A stretch of DNA of 64,000 nt from LMDS01 sp039930465 (lineage in GTDB: Bacteria; Pseudomonadota; Gammaproteobacteria; Burkholderiales; Burkholderiaceae_C). Each line of letters begins with the position of its first letter. The stretch's first letter is position 1. The notes under the pieces are model-generated. The model worked only from the letters and a program-made list of their open reading frames with translations, did no database searches and was not told where the DNA came from. A program made the position numbers and the translations under genes. This document shows positions 8,196-20,285 of this stretch, piece by piece. The stretch covers positions 30,550 through 94,549 of the forward strand of contig JBDTTU010000004.1 in assembly GCA_039930465.1 (NCBI GenBank), in the 5' to 3' direction.

Positions 8196-11100
8196 TTAGA
8201 AGTCATACGACGCACTCAACTTCACGTAGCGAGGCGCGCTGTAGCTGATCACACTGCCGTAGGTTGAGAGAACCGAACTCGAGTCTCCGGTCGGCTCATG
8301 CGTCTCGCGGATCGCCAAAGCCGATTGCCGGTTGAACAAGTTGAAGACGTCGACACGCAGTTTCAGGCCCTTGACAAACGTTGGCTGGTAAACCGCATTG
8401 ACATCGAGCGTGAGGTTCCACGGCAAACGGCCTTGCGAGCCGCGCGGCGTCTGCACGACAGTCGCACCACCGTCGAAGCTGCAGTAGAAGAAGATCGAGC
8501 CGTACCCTGGATCGCCGTTGGGATCGGTGCCACCGTAGTTGCCATTGCAGTTCTTGGGTCGACCCGAAGACGCTGCGAAATTGCCGCCGACGCCCCACTC
8601 GGGCGTGAACTGCATATAGCCGATGGCCTTGATCTGGTGGGTTCTGTCGCTGGGCAGGAAGCCCTTGGTGTTCTCCATGATCACCGGGTAGTCCCAGCTG
8701 GAAGTTGCCGACACGTCGGTCTGACCATTGTCGGACTTCGTCTGGCCTTCGGTGTTGCCCTTGTTCTGCGACCAGGTGTAGGCGACCTTGCCGTACCAGC
8801 CGTCGCTGAAAGGGTGCTCAACGAAGAAGTCCAGCGCCAGGAAGGTGCGCTTCGGCTTGTTCGATTCGTAGCCCATTTCCGCTGCCGACAGCGTCACCGG
8901 CGTGTAGGTCTTGTTCCCCGCGTAGTCGACCAGGAACTTGTTGCTCCGGCCCGGATTGAACTGCAGGCAGTTGAACGCGTAGTTGCTGCGGTCGATGCCA
9001 TGGTCATCGGCGTACTTGTCGAACGGCGCTTCGTCGCAATCGTCGTCGAGCGTCGCCCCGAGCTTGCGATAAGTCATCTTGGCGCCGACCGTGAACTTCG
9101 GCGTCAAGGCCTTTTCGATTCCGAGGATCAACTCATCCTGGTAGCTCGGTTTCGGGTTGACGGCCGCAACGCTATATGGATCCTTCGGCAGCCCAGTTTC
9201 GTTGTCAGGCGAGAACGGCGCCGCGGTCAACGGCTTCAGGCCGGTCGGCACACCGTTGGCGTCCACACCCGTGTAGGTGAAGAACTGGTCGACCAGTGTG
9301 GAACTGCCCGCACCGCGAACGGCCACGTGCGTCGGCGTCTGGATGCTGTAGCGGCCAAGGTTGCCAAACACCTTCAAAGAGGAGTCGCCCTTGACATCCC
9401 ATGCTGCGCCAATGCGCGGGCTGACGAAGTTCTTCGATTGAATGTAGACCTCGTTGTCTTGGTTAAATCCCTTGAAGCTCTCGTTGCGCAGGCCGAGCGT
9501 GACCAGCAGGTCCTTGGTGGCCTGCCAGCGGTCTTCGATGTACTGGGCCGACTGGTCTGAACGTGCATTGGTGATGCTGCTGAAGGTGCGCTGGCGCACG
9601 TAGTACCCAGCGGCGGCGATCGGGCCGCTGCCATCATTAACGACGTACGTGTACGGCCCAAATTGGCGTGGACATCCGGTGGCGGCCAAACAATTTGGGT
9701 CGTTGGTATTTCTGTAGCTGTAGACGCTGCCTCCGGCAGATACCACACCAGCGTCACCGGACGTCAGCTTGTTCTCGTCGAGACCGGCACGCAACGTGTG
9801 ATTGCCCAGCGCGTATTCGATGTCGAGCCGATAAGACTTGGTCTTGTCCTGGCCGCCTGCGGCGTTCAGGTTCTGCCCAGATAGCGGTTGCGACGTACCG
9901 TAGTCCACGCCAGGCGCCTTGGAGGCGTCGCCCGACAGGAAGATGACCCCGGGGATAGACCCGCCCAGATCAGGGTTGTAGGTCTGCTTGTGCTTGGACG
10001 ACATCTCGCCGTACAGCGCAGTCAAGGTGAGGTCGTTGGTCAGATTGCCCGTGTACTTGAGCATGTTGGCCGTGCCGCCAACGCGGGGCGTTAGGCCGCC
10101 CTGGTTCTCGTAGTGCGCGGTGTAGACCGGGCCGCCGAATCGCGACTGGGTCGCGTAGTCGAAGCCGTAGTACGTCGCGTCGGTCTTCCAGTTGTCCCCA
10201 ATCCCCGTGTATTCGAGACGGTGGCTGTCGGTGATGTTCCAGTCGATTTTTGCGATATAGCGTTGGTTAACGTCTTTCGCATCCGTCCAGCCATTTGAGC
10301 CCTTGGTCGAGGACTCGATGTTGCCCAACAAGTCATTCGGGTCGGTCGAATTGCCAGAACTTCGAGTGGTAGTCTGATCCCCGGCAAAGAAGAAGAACAG
10401 CTTGTCCTTGATGATCGGGCCACCGACGTAGGCGCCGAGCATGGTCTCGGTCGACGAGTTGTCGCGGTTGTACTTGTAGATCGTGCCGTCCGTGCCGGGG
10501 TTTGCGCCCGAGTCGTAGTAGATGTTCTTTTCTTTGGAGCGCAGCGAATTGGGCGCGATGCTGTAGCTCACGCCGCCTTTGAATTCGTTCGATCCGCTCT
10601 TGGTCGTGATGCTGACCACCCCGCCGGTGGAGCGGCCGAACTCGGCGCCGAATCCGCCGGTCAGGATCTGCGCTTGCTGGATGGCACCGTAGGGCAGCTC
10701 CATCGAGCCGAGCTGCGTCAGCGGGTTCGTGACCGGGAAGCCGTTGATGTAGTACGAGTTCTCCGACGGTGCCCCGCCGCCAACGCTTGCGCCACCCGCG
10801 TACCGCGGGTCGGCCTTCACTACATCGGCCGCCAACTGCATGATCGCCGTGATGTTCTGGGCCACGGGGAGGACGGAGAGTTCCTTGGAAGTAAAGGTCG
10901 AACCGCCGTTGGTAGACGACACGTCGATCACCGAACGAGCGCCGACCACTTGCACGGTCTCCAAAACTTGCGTGCCCGAAGCGGCGGCAAACACCGCTTC
11001 GACGCCCTGGCCGAGGAGCACTTCGATTTGCGTCGAAGAAACGACGGTCTGGCCCTTCAGCAGCTGCACCTTGTACGCGCCTGGGGGCAACGATGTCGCC

Positions 11101-11315
11101 TGAAACTTGCCGCTCGCGTCCGGGGTCGCAGTGCGCTTGGCATTCGTCGCCAGACTCTCGATGACAACACTGTCACCCGCGCCGGCTGGCACGGTTCCAA
11201 ATACCGTTCCCGTCGCGTTTGACTGCGCGTAAGCAGAGGGAGCGATCACCGCCGTCATCGCCGCGGCGCTGAAGGCAATCGTTAGTGCTCTCACCACAAG
11301 TGTTTTTCTGAACAT
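8196..11315 (-). CDS. TonB-dependent receptor, Oar-like with N-terminal carboxypeptidase-regulatory-like domain
   Basis: A 1039-residue outer-membrane receptor. A signal peptide (ends near SAYAQ) is followed by a carboxypeptidase-regulatory-like beta-sandwich (about residues 30-110: GTVFGTVPAGAG to GVEAVFAA). Then come the plug (LSVLPVAQNITAIMQLAADVV, GGFGAEFGRSTGGVVSITTKSG) and a large barrel ending in the typical aromatic ...KLSASYDF. The start at 11315 has AGGAG 6-10 bases upstream. Oar-type receptors are often linked to protein or peptide uptake; the adjacent S9 peptidase supports this, but the ligand is inferred. Its 5' leader is a duplicate of that of the receptor at 13.9-16.6 kb. Confidence 0.9.
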   Translation of the reverse strand: MFRKTLVVRALTIAFSAAAMTAVIAPSAYAQSNATGTVFGTVPAGAGDSVVIESLATNAKRTATPDASGKFQATSLPPGAYKVQLLKGQTVVSSTQIEVLLGQGVEAVFAAASGTQVLETVQVVGARSVIDVSSTNGGSTFTSKELSVLPVAQNITAIMQLAADVVKADPRYAGGASVGGGAPSENSYYINGFPVTNPLTQLGSMELPYGAIQQAQILTGGFGAEFGRSTGGVVSITTKSGSNEFKGGVSYSIAPNSLRSKEKNIYYDSGANPGTDGTIYKYNRDNSSTETMLGAYVGGPIIKDKLFFFFAGDQTTTRSSGNSTDPNDLLGNIESSTKGSNGWTDAKDVNQRYIAKIDWNITDSHRLEYTGIGDNWKTDATYYGFDYATQSRFGGPVYTAHYENQGGLTPRVGGTANMLKYTGNLTNDLTLTALYGEMSSKHKQTYNPDLGGSIPGVIFLSGDASKAPGVDYGTSQPLSGQNLNAAGGQDKTKSYRLDIEYALGNHTLRAGLDENKLTSGDAGVVSAGGSVYSYRNTNDPNCLAATGCPRQFGPYTYVVNDGSGPIAAAGYYVRQRTFSSITNARSDQSAQYIEDRWQATKDLLVTLGLRNESFKGFNQDNEVYIQSKNFVSPRIGAAWDVKGDSSLKVFGNLGRYSIQTPTHVAVRGAGSSTLVDQFFTYTGVDANGVPTGLKPLTAAPFSPDNETGLPKDPYSVAAVNPKPSYQDELILGIEKALTPKFTVGAKMTYRKLGATLDDDCDEAPFDKYADDHGIDRSNYAFNCLQFNPGRSNKFLVDYAGNKTYTPVTLSAAEMGYESNKPKRTFLALDFFVEHPFSDGWYGKVAYTWSQNKGNTEGQTKSDNGQTDVSATSSWDYPVIMENTKGFLPSDRTHQIKAIGYMQFTPEWGVGGNFAASSGRPKNCNGNYGGTDPNGDPGYGSIFFYCSFDGGATVVQTPRGSQGRLPWNLTLDVNAVYQPTFVKGLKLRVDVFNLFNRQSALAIRETHEPTGDSSSVLSTYGSVISYSAPRYVKLSASYDF

Positions 11316-11341
11316 GGGATCTCCTAGGAAATTCACTGAAG

Positions 11342-11694
11342 GTTGATCGAAAGACCAGTCCCGCAGCAAGTCACATACCAGCTTTGTAAGCGGGTCATGA
11401 TTTGTCTGCCAAGACATGTAAATGAATTGTCACTGAACCCTGTCGTGGTACCGCCTAAGGGTATCCCTCGGTGTTTTCGCAAGTCGGGTTCCGGTGCCTC
11501 CGATCACGACCCGTGTTGCCCACCCAAACGCATATTCCTTGCGGGTCTGCGGGCGATGGGCAGCCGGCGTGCTGTCGCTTTTTTTTGAGCAATGCGGGCT
11601 CTTATCCGGGCATCTACTTAAGTCGCACGATACAAGTCGTTGGCTGTCAGCAACAAGGCACCACACCGTCTGTAATAGAGCCCTGCGATCAGGG
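11342..11694 (-). repeat. Duplicated receptor leader, copy A
   Basis: The region upstream of the first receptor matches that upstream of the second (16618-16972) in the same orientation and order. Block 1 (11342-11468) is about 90% identical by eye and includes CACATACCAGCTTTGTAAGC and CCGCCTAAGGGTATCCCT. Block 2 (11525-11562) contains CATATTCC and GCGGGT. Block 3 (11607-11694) contains GGGCATCTACTTAAG. The spacers between blocks have diverged. It probably carries the receptor promoter and a long 5' leader. On the minus strand CTGACA in block 3 aligns with TTGACA in copy B. Confidence 0.8.
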
Positions 11695-11762
11695 GGTGGT
11701 GGCCCTCTCGATCCGGGGCACACCGGCACGCAACACACTTGCGAGGAGAGAAGTCGCCCAGC
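11686..11762 (-). pseudogene. Decayed 3' end of an oligopeptide ABC ATPase gene
   Basis: On the minus strand the sequence GACTTC..CTC..GTGCCCCGGATCG..CCCTGA aligns with the last about 25 codons of the intact ABC ATPase gene (stop at 16965), including the same stop position relative to the duplicated leader. Small insertions have destroyed the frame. It is best explained as a fragment carried along when the receptor and its upstream flank were duplicated. Confidence 0.55.
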
Positions 11763-11835
11763 GGATTGAACAACCAGCCAGCAGCGGCGCTTCTGCGCGG
11801 CAAGGAGTTGGTGTTCAGTGTTCTTCGGCGCGCTC

Positions 11836-13839
11836 TTAGTCCAAAACGCGCAACGCCAACACCCTGACCTGCGCCAGGTTCAGGGCTCCAGGTACTTGCG
11901 CAAGAACGCCTCGGTAGCGGTCGATGCGGTTCTCCGTCTTCGCAAAACCGTGCGCTTCATCGGCATAAACGACCCATTCGTAGGTCTTGCCAGCCGCCTT
12001 CAGTGCGTCGCGCATGCCTTCGGCGTGGGCGATCGGCACACGCTGATCACGCACGGCATGCACGATCAGAACAGGAGCCTTGATTTCGCTGGCATGCAGA
12101 CGTGGGGAATACTTTTCGAGCATCACTCGGTCGGTCGTCACGTCTCCCAGCGCGACTTTGAGGAAAGCCTCGGCCTCGGCCGGATTCGACTGATTGAAAT
12201 CGGTGTAGCCCAGTTCCTGCCACCAGATCAAGTCGACGACGCCGGCCTCGTCGATGCCGCACTTGAACATGTCGGGCTCTTTCACCAGGCCCATCATCGT
12301 GGCGTAGCCGCCATAACTGCCGCCGCCGATGCACACGCGGTCCTTGTCGACCGTGCCTTGTGCGATCAGGTAACGCACACCGTCGGTGATGTCGTCCTGC
12401 ATACGCTGGCCAAGCTGCTTGAAGCTCGATGTGTAGTGTTTGCTGCCGAAGCCGGTAGAGCCGCGGTAGTTGGGCTGAAACACTGCGTAGCCGCGGTTCG
12501 CCAAGAATTGCACGTCCGGGTCGTAGCCCCAATGGTCACGCGCCCAGGGGCCGCCGTGAATCCAGGCGACGAGCGGCAGCTTGGCGGGGGGTCGCCCCTG
12601 GGGCAGCGTGAGGTAACCCGGAATCTCTAGGCCGTCGCGTGCCTTGTAGCGCAACACCTGGGTCGCGGCCATCTGCTCGGGCTTGATCCAGTCTTGCGGG
12701 CGCAGCACCTCTTCGAGCCGGGCGCCTTTAGGATCGTAAAGGTAGTACTGGCCGGGGTCACGGTCGGCCCGCGAAAAGATCGCAACTTTGCCATCGTCGA
12801 GCAGGCGGATTTGGTTCGTGTTTCCTTTCGGGAGGCTGGCGTCCATCAGCTTCTGTAGCTTGGCGAAGGTCTCGTCGAACCAGACGAACTCCGGCTTGTC
12901 GGCATCAACGTACATGCCGACAATCCGGTGGTCCGAGAGCCGCGTGATCAGGGTTCCGGTGTCGAGATCGACCAGCGGGTGTTCGAGCACCAGCTTGCTG
13001 GTCTTGCCCGCCACCGCGTCGAACTCGTACAGCCTGTACTTGTCGGACTCCAGATTGGAGTAGACCAGCAGCGAGCCATCGGCGTCGAACGCGGCTGGCT
13101 GCAGGCGCCCGCTCTCGCCTTGGGCCACGCTGATCTTGCGCCAAGGTGTGGTCGCGCCATCGCGAAACCAAAACGTCTCGGTGCGCGCCTTGCCATTGGC
13201 CGAAACCGCCGCGCGCGGCACGTCGTTCTGGTCGAGCACCCAGGTCTGGACGCTTCCCGGATTTTCGGAGGTCAACAAAGTCTTGCGCCCGGTCCGTGTA
13301 TTCAGCCGGTACAGGTCTTCGGTGCGCATGTCGCGTTCGTTGGCCGACGCGATGATCTCGTCTTCGCTGCCAGCAATACGCCGCACGAACCTGATTTGCC
13401 GGCAGATCTGGCTGCGCGCCTGGCAAGCCTCGTTCGTCGGCGACAACTCCTTGGGCTGCGAGCCATCTGCATTCAGGGCAAACAAACCGCCGCCGCGCTG
13501 CTCGGCCAAGCCTTTCTTCGCGTCGAACAGGCTCATCACAAGCCGGGTGCTGCTGATCCACTGGTACGAACCGACGTCGTAGGTCGTGAAGCTGGTGATG
13601 CGGGTGAGTTTGCTTTGCTCCATATCGCCGACGACCAGGTTCAGACGGCCTTCGAATTCCTGCAAGGCGGCAAACAACTTGCCGTTGGGCGAGAACTGAA
13701 TCGATGCGAGCTTTGGCCGTTTGGCGAAATCGCTCACTGGCAGCAGTGGTGCGGGCGTGGCATCGGCAGCCTGAGCGCCAAAGACGAAAAGCAGCAGACT
13801 GGTGAAGACCAGCGTGCTGAGAGTACGAAGGTTTTCCAT
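11836..13839 (-). CDS. Secreted S9-family (prolyl oligopeptidase-type) peptidase
   Basis: A 667-residue serine peptidase with a signal peptide (ends near GAQAADA). An N-terminal beta-propeller (about residues 40-400) is followed by an alpha/beta-hydrolase domain. The nucleophile is in GGGSYGGYATMMG near residue 507, the acid in VRDQRVP near 596, and the histidine in DEAHGF near 629. Size and motifs fit the acylaminoacyl/dipeptidyl peptidase branch of S9. It lies between two TonB-dependent receptors, suggesting periplasmic or surface trimming of peptides for uptake. Confidence 0.92.
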   Translation of the reverse strand: MENLRTLSTLVFTSLLLFVFGAQAADATPAPLLPVSDFAKRPKLASIQFSPNGKLFAALQEFEGRLNLVVGDMEQSKLTRITSFTTYDVGSYQWISSTRLVMSLFDAKKGLAEQRGGGLFALNADGSQPKELSPTNEACQARSQICRQIRFVRRIAGSEDEIIASANERDMRTEDLYRLNTRTGRKTLLTSENPGSVQTWVLDQNDVPRAAVSANGKARTETFWFRDGATTPWRKISVAQGESGRLQPAAFDADGSLLVYSNLESDKYRLYEFDAVAGKTSKLVLEHPLVDLDTGTLITRLSDHRIVGMYVDADKPEFVWFDETFAKLQKLMDASLPKGNTNQIRLLDDGKVAIFSRADRDPGQYYLYDPKGARLEEVLRPQDWIKPEQMAATQVLRYKARDGLEIPGYLTLPQGRPPAKLPLVAWIHGGPWARDHWGYDPDVQFLANRGYAVFQPNYRGSTGFGSKHYTSSFKQLGQRMQDDITDGVRYLIAQGTVDKDRVCIGGGSYGGYATMMGLVKEPDMFKCGIDEAGVVDLIWWQELGYTDFNQSNPAEAEAFLKVALGDVTTDRVMLEKYSPRLHASEIKAPVLIVHAVRDQRVPIAHAEGMRDALKAAGKTYEWVVYADEAHGFAKTENRIDRYRGVLAQVPGALNLAQVRVLALRVLD

Positions 13840-13865
13840 TGGGTAGAAGACTAGGATCAGAAAGG

Positions 13866-13892
13866 AAAAAGGCCGCGTCAGAAGACGCGGCC
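13866..13892 (-). terminator. Rho-independent terminator after the second TonB-dependent receptor
   Basis: On the minus strand a 9-bp perfect stem (GGCCGCGTC / GACGCGGCC, loop of 4) is followed directly by TTTTTCC. It starts 29 bases after the receptor stop codon and lies 27 bases before the peptidase start, so the peptidase probably has some other or read-through promoter. Confidence 0.85.
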
Positions 13893-13920
13893 GGGCAATG
13901 CATCGAACGTGAAGAAATAC

Positions 13921-16596
13921 TCAGAAGGTGTATTTGGCACCCACCGTCACGTAGCGACCCAACTGGTTGTGGAACTGTGAATTGAAGGCCGTGTAGCGGG
14001 TCACTTGCCGTTCGTCCAGCGGTGCCGCGCGGTTCGTCAGATTCCTAATCGTCAAGCCCAGATCCCAGTTCTTGAAGCCCTTGTAGCCGAGGTAGACATC
14101 GGTCGTCAGCCAGGATTTCACTGAGCACAGCTCCGGACGGTTCGTTCCCGCCTCGTCGTAAGGGCAGCTCAAGTCAGAAGGCGTGAACGCGCGCAGAAAA
14201 CCACCCGTGTAGTTGAACGTCAGGTTGGCAGCCCACGGACCACGGTCCAGGGCAAAGCCGAGCTTCCAACGCTCCTTTGGCTGTTGGTACGTGCCAGCGT
14301 AATCAAGCTCCGGCGCGTCTTTCACATTCGCGACGTAGTAATGCGGCAGTTGGTCGTAGGCCGCGTTGACGGTGAGCTTGCCAAGCTCGCCGAGGTTGAA
14401 GCGGCCCTTGATATCGATATCGAAGCCCCAGATGCGGGTCGAACCGAGGTTCGTGTACTGCAGGTTCAGATAGTCGATCGTGCCGTCGGCCTTGCGCACC
14501 ACGTAGCCAGGGTAATCCGCCTCATGGGCAAGCAGATAGTCGGGATCGATGCCGGCGATCTCGTTGCGGCGTTTGATCTTGTAGAAATCCAGTGCAATCG
14601 ACAGGTCGTCGGTTGGATCAAACACGATACCGGCCGTCATGCTCTTCGAGCGCTCCGGCTTCAGGTTCGGGTTGGAGCCGAAGAAGGTTTGCAGCGACAG
14701 ATCGCAATTTGCATTCGCGGGGTCGGGCGTCGGGCACAGCTGCGGGTCTCGTATGCCGCTGTAGAAGCCGCTCGAGGGCGTTTGTGTGGTTTCAGTGATG
14801 GCAGGAGCGCGGAATCCCTCGGCGTAGGTCGCGCGCAACGCAAGGTTCGGCAGTACCTTGTACTTCAGCCCGAATTTCGGGTTGGTGGTGCTGCCAAAGT
14901 CGCTGTAGTGGTCATAGCGGCCGGCAATCGATGCTTCGAGGTTCTTCAAGATAGGAACAGACAACTCGGCATAGAGCGCGCTGATAGTCCGCGAGCCTTC
15001 CGACGACGATGCACCCAGCACACTCAACGCGCCGGAAGCAGTCAACGGGTCGGGGGTGCTTAGGTATTTTTCGCGACGTACCTCGGCGCCAAGCGCCACT
15101 TGCAGCGGACCGGCAGGCAGCTGAAACAACTCCCGGGACCCACGCGCATCGAGCGAGCTGGTCGACGTTGTGCCCGTGTCGCGCAGCGTGGGATACAGGC
15201 GCCCCATCAGGCCGGCGTCGTTCGCCGCCGGGTTGCCGAACGTGAAAGTGTTGCGCGCCTTCCCGGTGTCGGGGTCGAGCACTCCGTCGAATAACACGGA
15301 GTCATTGAGCAGTCCGGTGGTGATGACTTTCGTGTTCGAGTGCGAATAGAGGAAGCCGCTTTCAACATCCCACCCGGCGAAGTCGCGATTGCGAACGCCG
15401 AACACGGCGCGCTGCGTGTCCGACTGCACTTCCGTCATGTGCGGCACGTCTGCGAACCGATAACGAATCCCGACTTCGTCCGTTGCCGAAGGGTTGTTGG
15501 GGTGGCCAACCGGCAAAACGATATAGGTGTTGTTGAGTGTTCCGGTGCTGTAGTAGGTACTGGACGAGTAAGACGGGCTCTCGGCAGCGTATTTGGTCCG
15601 ACTAATAACCGCGTCGCTGAACAACTCGAAGCCGCGACCCAGGTCGACCGTCCCGGCAACGAACAAGCTGTCGCGTGAAGTCTTGGCGATGACGTCCTGG
15701 TGATCCGTGGCCTGATAGATACAACGGCCATTCGTAGCGGCGCCCGGCTCGTTGAGCGGCGTGCAGCCTGCCACCGGCGCAATGAAAGCGCCGCCGGTTG
15801 CACCAGTAGGCACGTACAGATTGCCGGGGTACGCGTAACTTGACCGAAGATCCAGCAAGCCGTACCGCCTGAAGTCAGCGCTCTGCGTCAGCTCACGTCG
15901 GTTCGCGCTCACCGAGTCTTGACCGGTGTGAGAAAGGTTGGCGAAAATGTTGTAGCCGTCGCTTGCCATCGAACCTTTGCCGGCGGTAAGGCTGATGGTG
16001 CGCCGGTTGGCGTCGCTTTCTGACGACGTGCCGAGGTCTCCCGAAATCTGGACGCCGGCATAGTCGCGGCGAAGGATGAGGTTAACGACACCGCCAATGG
16101 CGTCGGAGCCGTAGATTGCCGACGCACCATCCAGCAGGATCTCGACCCGCTCGATCACTTCGATCGGGATCGAATTAACGTCGACGAAAGTCGTTTGCCC
16201 GCCCGACGCGAAGCCGAAAGGTGCAACACGCCGGCCATTGATCAGGATGAGGGTGGCCTGGGCGCCCAGCCCGCGCAGGGAAACGCCGCCCGCGCCTGGT
16301 GTGAAGCTCGCCACCGCGTTTTCGTTGAAGGACCCGGTATTGCTCGCGGGAACGCTGGTGAGCAACTCGCTGACCGACTTGGCGCCGGACCGATCGATCT
16401 GGTCACGCGTGATCACCTGAACGGGTGAAGCGGTCTCGGCATCGATACGCTTGATCCGCGAGCCCGTGACTTCAACGCGTTGCAGTTCTCCAGTGGGTGT
16501 CGGCGTCGTCTGGGCAAACGCCGTGCCCCCTGACACAACCACGGTACCGCTGAATGCGAGCAGCAGGCTCTTGGCCAGCATTGTTCTCTTGAGCAT
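13921..16596 (-). CDS. TonB-dependent receptor (FepA/BtuB-type plug, large barrel)
   Basis: An 891-residue outer-membrane receptor with a signal peptide ending near TAFAQ. A TonB-box-like region (LQRVEVTGSRIKR) is followed by the plug (VQVITRDQIDRSGAKSVSELL; VSLRGLGAQATLILINGRR; LLDGASAIYGSDAIGGVVNLI) and a barrel ending RYVTVGAKYTF. The GSRI and LNGRR pattern is typical of receptors that Xanthomonas, Caulobacter and relatives use for peptides or carbohydrates. AGGAG lies 6-10 bases before the ATG at 16596. No carboxypeptidase-like extension is present, unlike the neighbour receptor. Confidence 0.92.
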   Translation of the reverse strand: MLKRTMLAKSLLLAFSGTVVVSGGTAFAQTTPTPTGELQRVEVTGSRIKRIDAETASPVQVITRDQIDRSGAKSVSELLTSVPASNTGSFNENAVASFTPGAGGVSLRGLGAQATLILINGRRVAPFGFASGGQTTFVDVNSIPIEVIERVEILLDGASAIYGSDAIGGVVNLILRRDYAGVQISGDLGTSSESDANRRTISLTAGKGSMASDGYNIFANLSHTGQDSVSANRRELTQSADFRRYGLLDLRSSYAYPGNLYVPTGATGGAFIAPVAGCTPLNEPGAATNGRCIYQATDHQDVIAKTSRDSLFVAGTVDLGRGFELFSDAVISRTKYAAESPSYSSSTYYSTGTLNNTYIVLPVGHPNNPSATDEVGIRYRFADVPHMTEVQSDTQRAVFGVRNRDFAGWDVESGFLYSHSNTKVITTGLLNDSVLFDGVLDPDTGKARNTFTFGNPAANDAGLMGRLYPTLRDTGTTSTSSLDARGSRELFQLPAGPLQVALGAEVRREKYLSTPDPLTASGALSVLGASSSEGSRTISALYAELSVPILKNLEASIAGRYDHYSDFGSTTNPKFGLKYKVLPNLALRATYAEGFRAPAITETTQTPSSGFYSGIRDPQLCPTPDPANANCDLSLQTFFGSNPNLKPERSKSMTAGIVFDPTDDLSIALDFYKIKRRNEIAGIDPDYLLAHEADYPGYVVRKADGTIDYLNLQYTNLGSTRIWGFDIDIKGRFNLGELGKLTVNAAYDQLPHYYVANVKDAPELDYAGTYQQPKERWKLGFALDRGPWAANLTFNYTGGFLRAFTPSDLSCPYDEAGTNRPELCSVKSWLTTDVYLGYKGFKNWDLGLTIRNLTNRAAPLDERQVTRYTAFNSQFHNQLGRYVTVGAKYTF

Positions 16597-16617
16597 CGGG
16601 GACTCCTGATAGGAAAA

Positions 16618-16964
16618 GTTGATCGAAAGCCCAAGTCCCGCAGCAAGTCACATACCAGCTTTGTAAGCAGGTCATGATTCGTCTGCTAAGACATGTAAAT
16701 GAATTGTCACTGAACCCTCTGGCGAAGCCGCCTAAGGGTATCCCTGATGTTGTCAAAACGCGTGCCTGCGGAGCTTCACTCAAGCGCTGACAATCTTGCG
16801 CAAACCCATATTCCATGCGGGTTTGCGGGCGAAGGGCGGGAACCGAAGCGCGGCCCTGCCACATGCGCCCGATGGCTGCCTCCGGGCATCTACTTAAGCC
16901 GGTTTACAAACGTCGTTGGGTGTCAACAACAGGGCGCGGTGCCATCTGTAACGCCACCCTGCAG

Positions 16965-16972
<8 letters not shown>
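16618..16972 (-). repeat. Duplicated receptor leader, copy B
   Basis: This is the counterpart of 11342-11694, lying upstream of the second receptor and running into the stop codon of the ABC ATPase gene. Block 1 is 16618-16745, block 2 is 16801-16838 and block 3 is 16882-16969. Block 2 includes a perfect 9-bp stem (CGCAAACCC / GGGTTTGCG, 11-base loop at 16799-16827) that is imperfect in copy A. On the minus strand block 3 contains a consensus -35, TTGACA, at about 16921-16926; no clear -10 follows at standard spacing. Confidence 0.8.
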
Positions 16973-18817
<1,845 letters not shown>

Positions 18818-18821
<4 letters not shown>

Positions 18822-20263
18822 GCCACCGCCCCCTTGCGCAAACGTGGCCTGAAGCTGCGCGCGCGCGGGTCGAAAGCATCACGAACGCCGTCCGCAAACA
18901 GGTTGGCCGCGAGCACGAGCGTGACCATGAAGGTGAACGCCGCCGCGAACGACCACCACACCAGCGGGTCGCGGCTCATCTCGGTGCGCGCGAGGTTGAT
19001 CATGCCGCCGAAGCTGTTCATCGACGGGTCGACACCGACGCCCACGTACGACAGCACCGCTTCGTAAAGAATCAGCGCCGAGAAGTCGAGCACCGTCGTG
19101 ATGATGATCAGGTGCACCACGTTCGGGAAGATGTGCTTGCGCATGATCTGGCCCGTGCGCACACCGAAGGCGTTGGCCGCCTGAACGTAGTCGAGCGCGC
19201 AGAGTTTCATGGTCTCGGCGCGCAGCAGCCGGCACAGCGTGGCCCAGCCGGTCAGCCCGAGGATCACGCAGAGCAGGAACAGGCGCACGTCGGCGCGCTC
19301 GGCACCGGTCTCGAACAGGTCGGGGTGGGTGTCGATGAAGACCTGCATCATCAACACGCACGCGGCGATCAGCAGCACGTTCGGAATCGACGACAGCAGC
19401 GTGTAGAGGTACTGCACCACTTCGTCGACCCAGCCGCGCAGGTAACCCGCCAGAATGCCCAGGCCCACGGCGAGCGGCAGCGTGGCAACGGTCGAGAGCG
19501 TGCCGATCACGAACGCGGTGCGGATGCTCTTGAGCGCCTGGTAGAACACGTCGTTGCCGGTGCGGTCGCTGCCGAACACGTGGTAGTTCTGCGCCAGTGA
19601 AAACAGCGGGCCAAAGACCACGCACAGCGCCAGCACGGTGAGCAGTGCGGCACGCAGCGGCAGGTCGGTCTGGTTGCGCGCAATGGCACGCCAGGCCGAT
19701 GCAAACCGCTCGGCACGTGCGCGGGCCAGAACGAGGGCAGCGCTCGCGGCGATCACGAGTGCGAGCACCACGCCCAGCCCCAGCCCGAGCAGGCTGCGCT
19801 GCAGCACATCGGCGGCCCAATCGCTGTCGTCGCGCAGGCTCGCGCCGCCGTACAGCAGCCGCGGGTAGATGCGCTCGCTGGTTCCGGCCACTTCGACCGT
19901 GTCTTTCGTGAAGGCACGCATCGCCAGCGGCGCGGAATACGAGGTCTCGCGCCCGGCCAGTTGGCGCGCCAGCAGCACGTCGAGCAATGACTCGGTGCGG
20001 GTGGCGTAGGCCTGGTGCTGCTGCGCCCCGGCCGCTGGCACGTCACTCAGCGCACGCCGGAAATGCAGGCTGTCGAGCACGGCCACCGCGAAGAACAACA
20101 CCAGCACCACGGCCGAGCACAGCGCAGCCGGGTCGCGCGCCACCTGCGCCCAGGTGGCGCGCAGGTTCTTGCTGCCACGCACGCGAAATGCGTAGAGCAG
20201 CAACAGCAGCAGCGAGGCGATCACGACCCCATCGGACCAGAGGACGACGATCTTCGGCATCAT
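18818..20263 (-). CDS. Peptide ABC transporter permease (YejE-like), enlarged
   Basis: A 481-residue inner-membrane permease of the DppC/YejE type. The permease core is clear: FGSDRTGNDVF, then SIRTAFVIGTLSTVATLPLAVGLG, and the EAA loop LRAETMKLCALDYVQAANAFG. It is about 140 residues longer than E. coli YejE (about 340), mostly through a periplasmic insertion between the first membrane helix and the core. The start at 20263 (two consecutive ATGs) lies 22 bases past the upstream permease stop. Its partners are the permease at 20286 and the ATPase at 16965. Confidence 0.88.
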
Positions 20264-20285
20264 GCGCAGGTTCCGTGAAATTGGC

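Noticed and set aside
16921..16926. A full sigma-70 promoter in block 3 of the receptor leader
   Set aside because: TTGACA is clear on the minus strand, but no acceptable -10 lies 16-18 bases downstream and copy A has CTGACA. It is listed only as a feature of the repeat.
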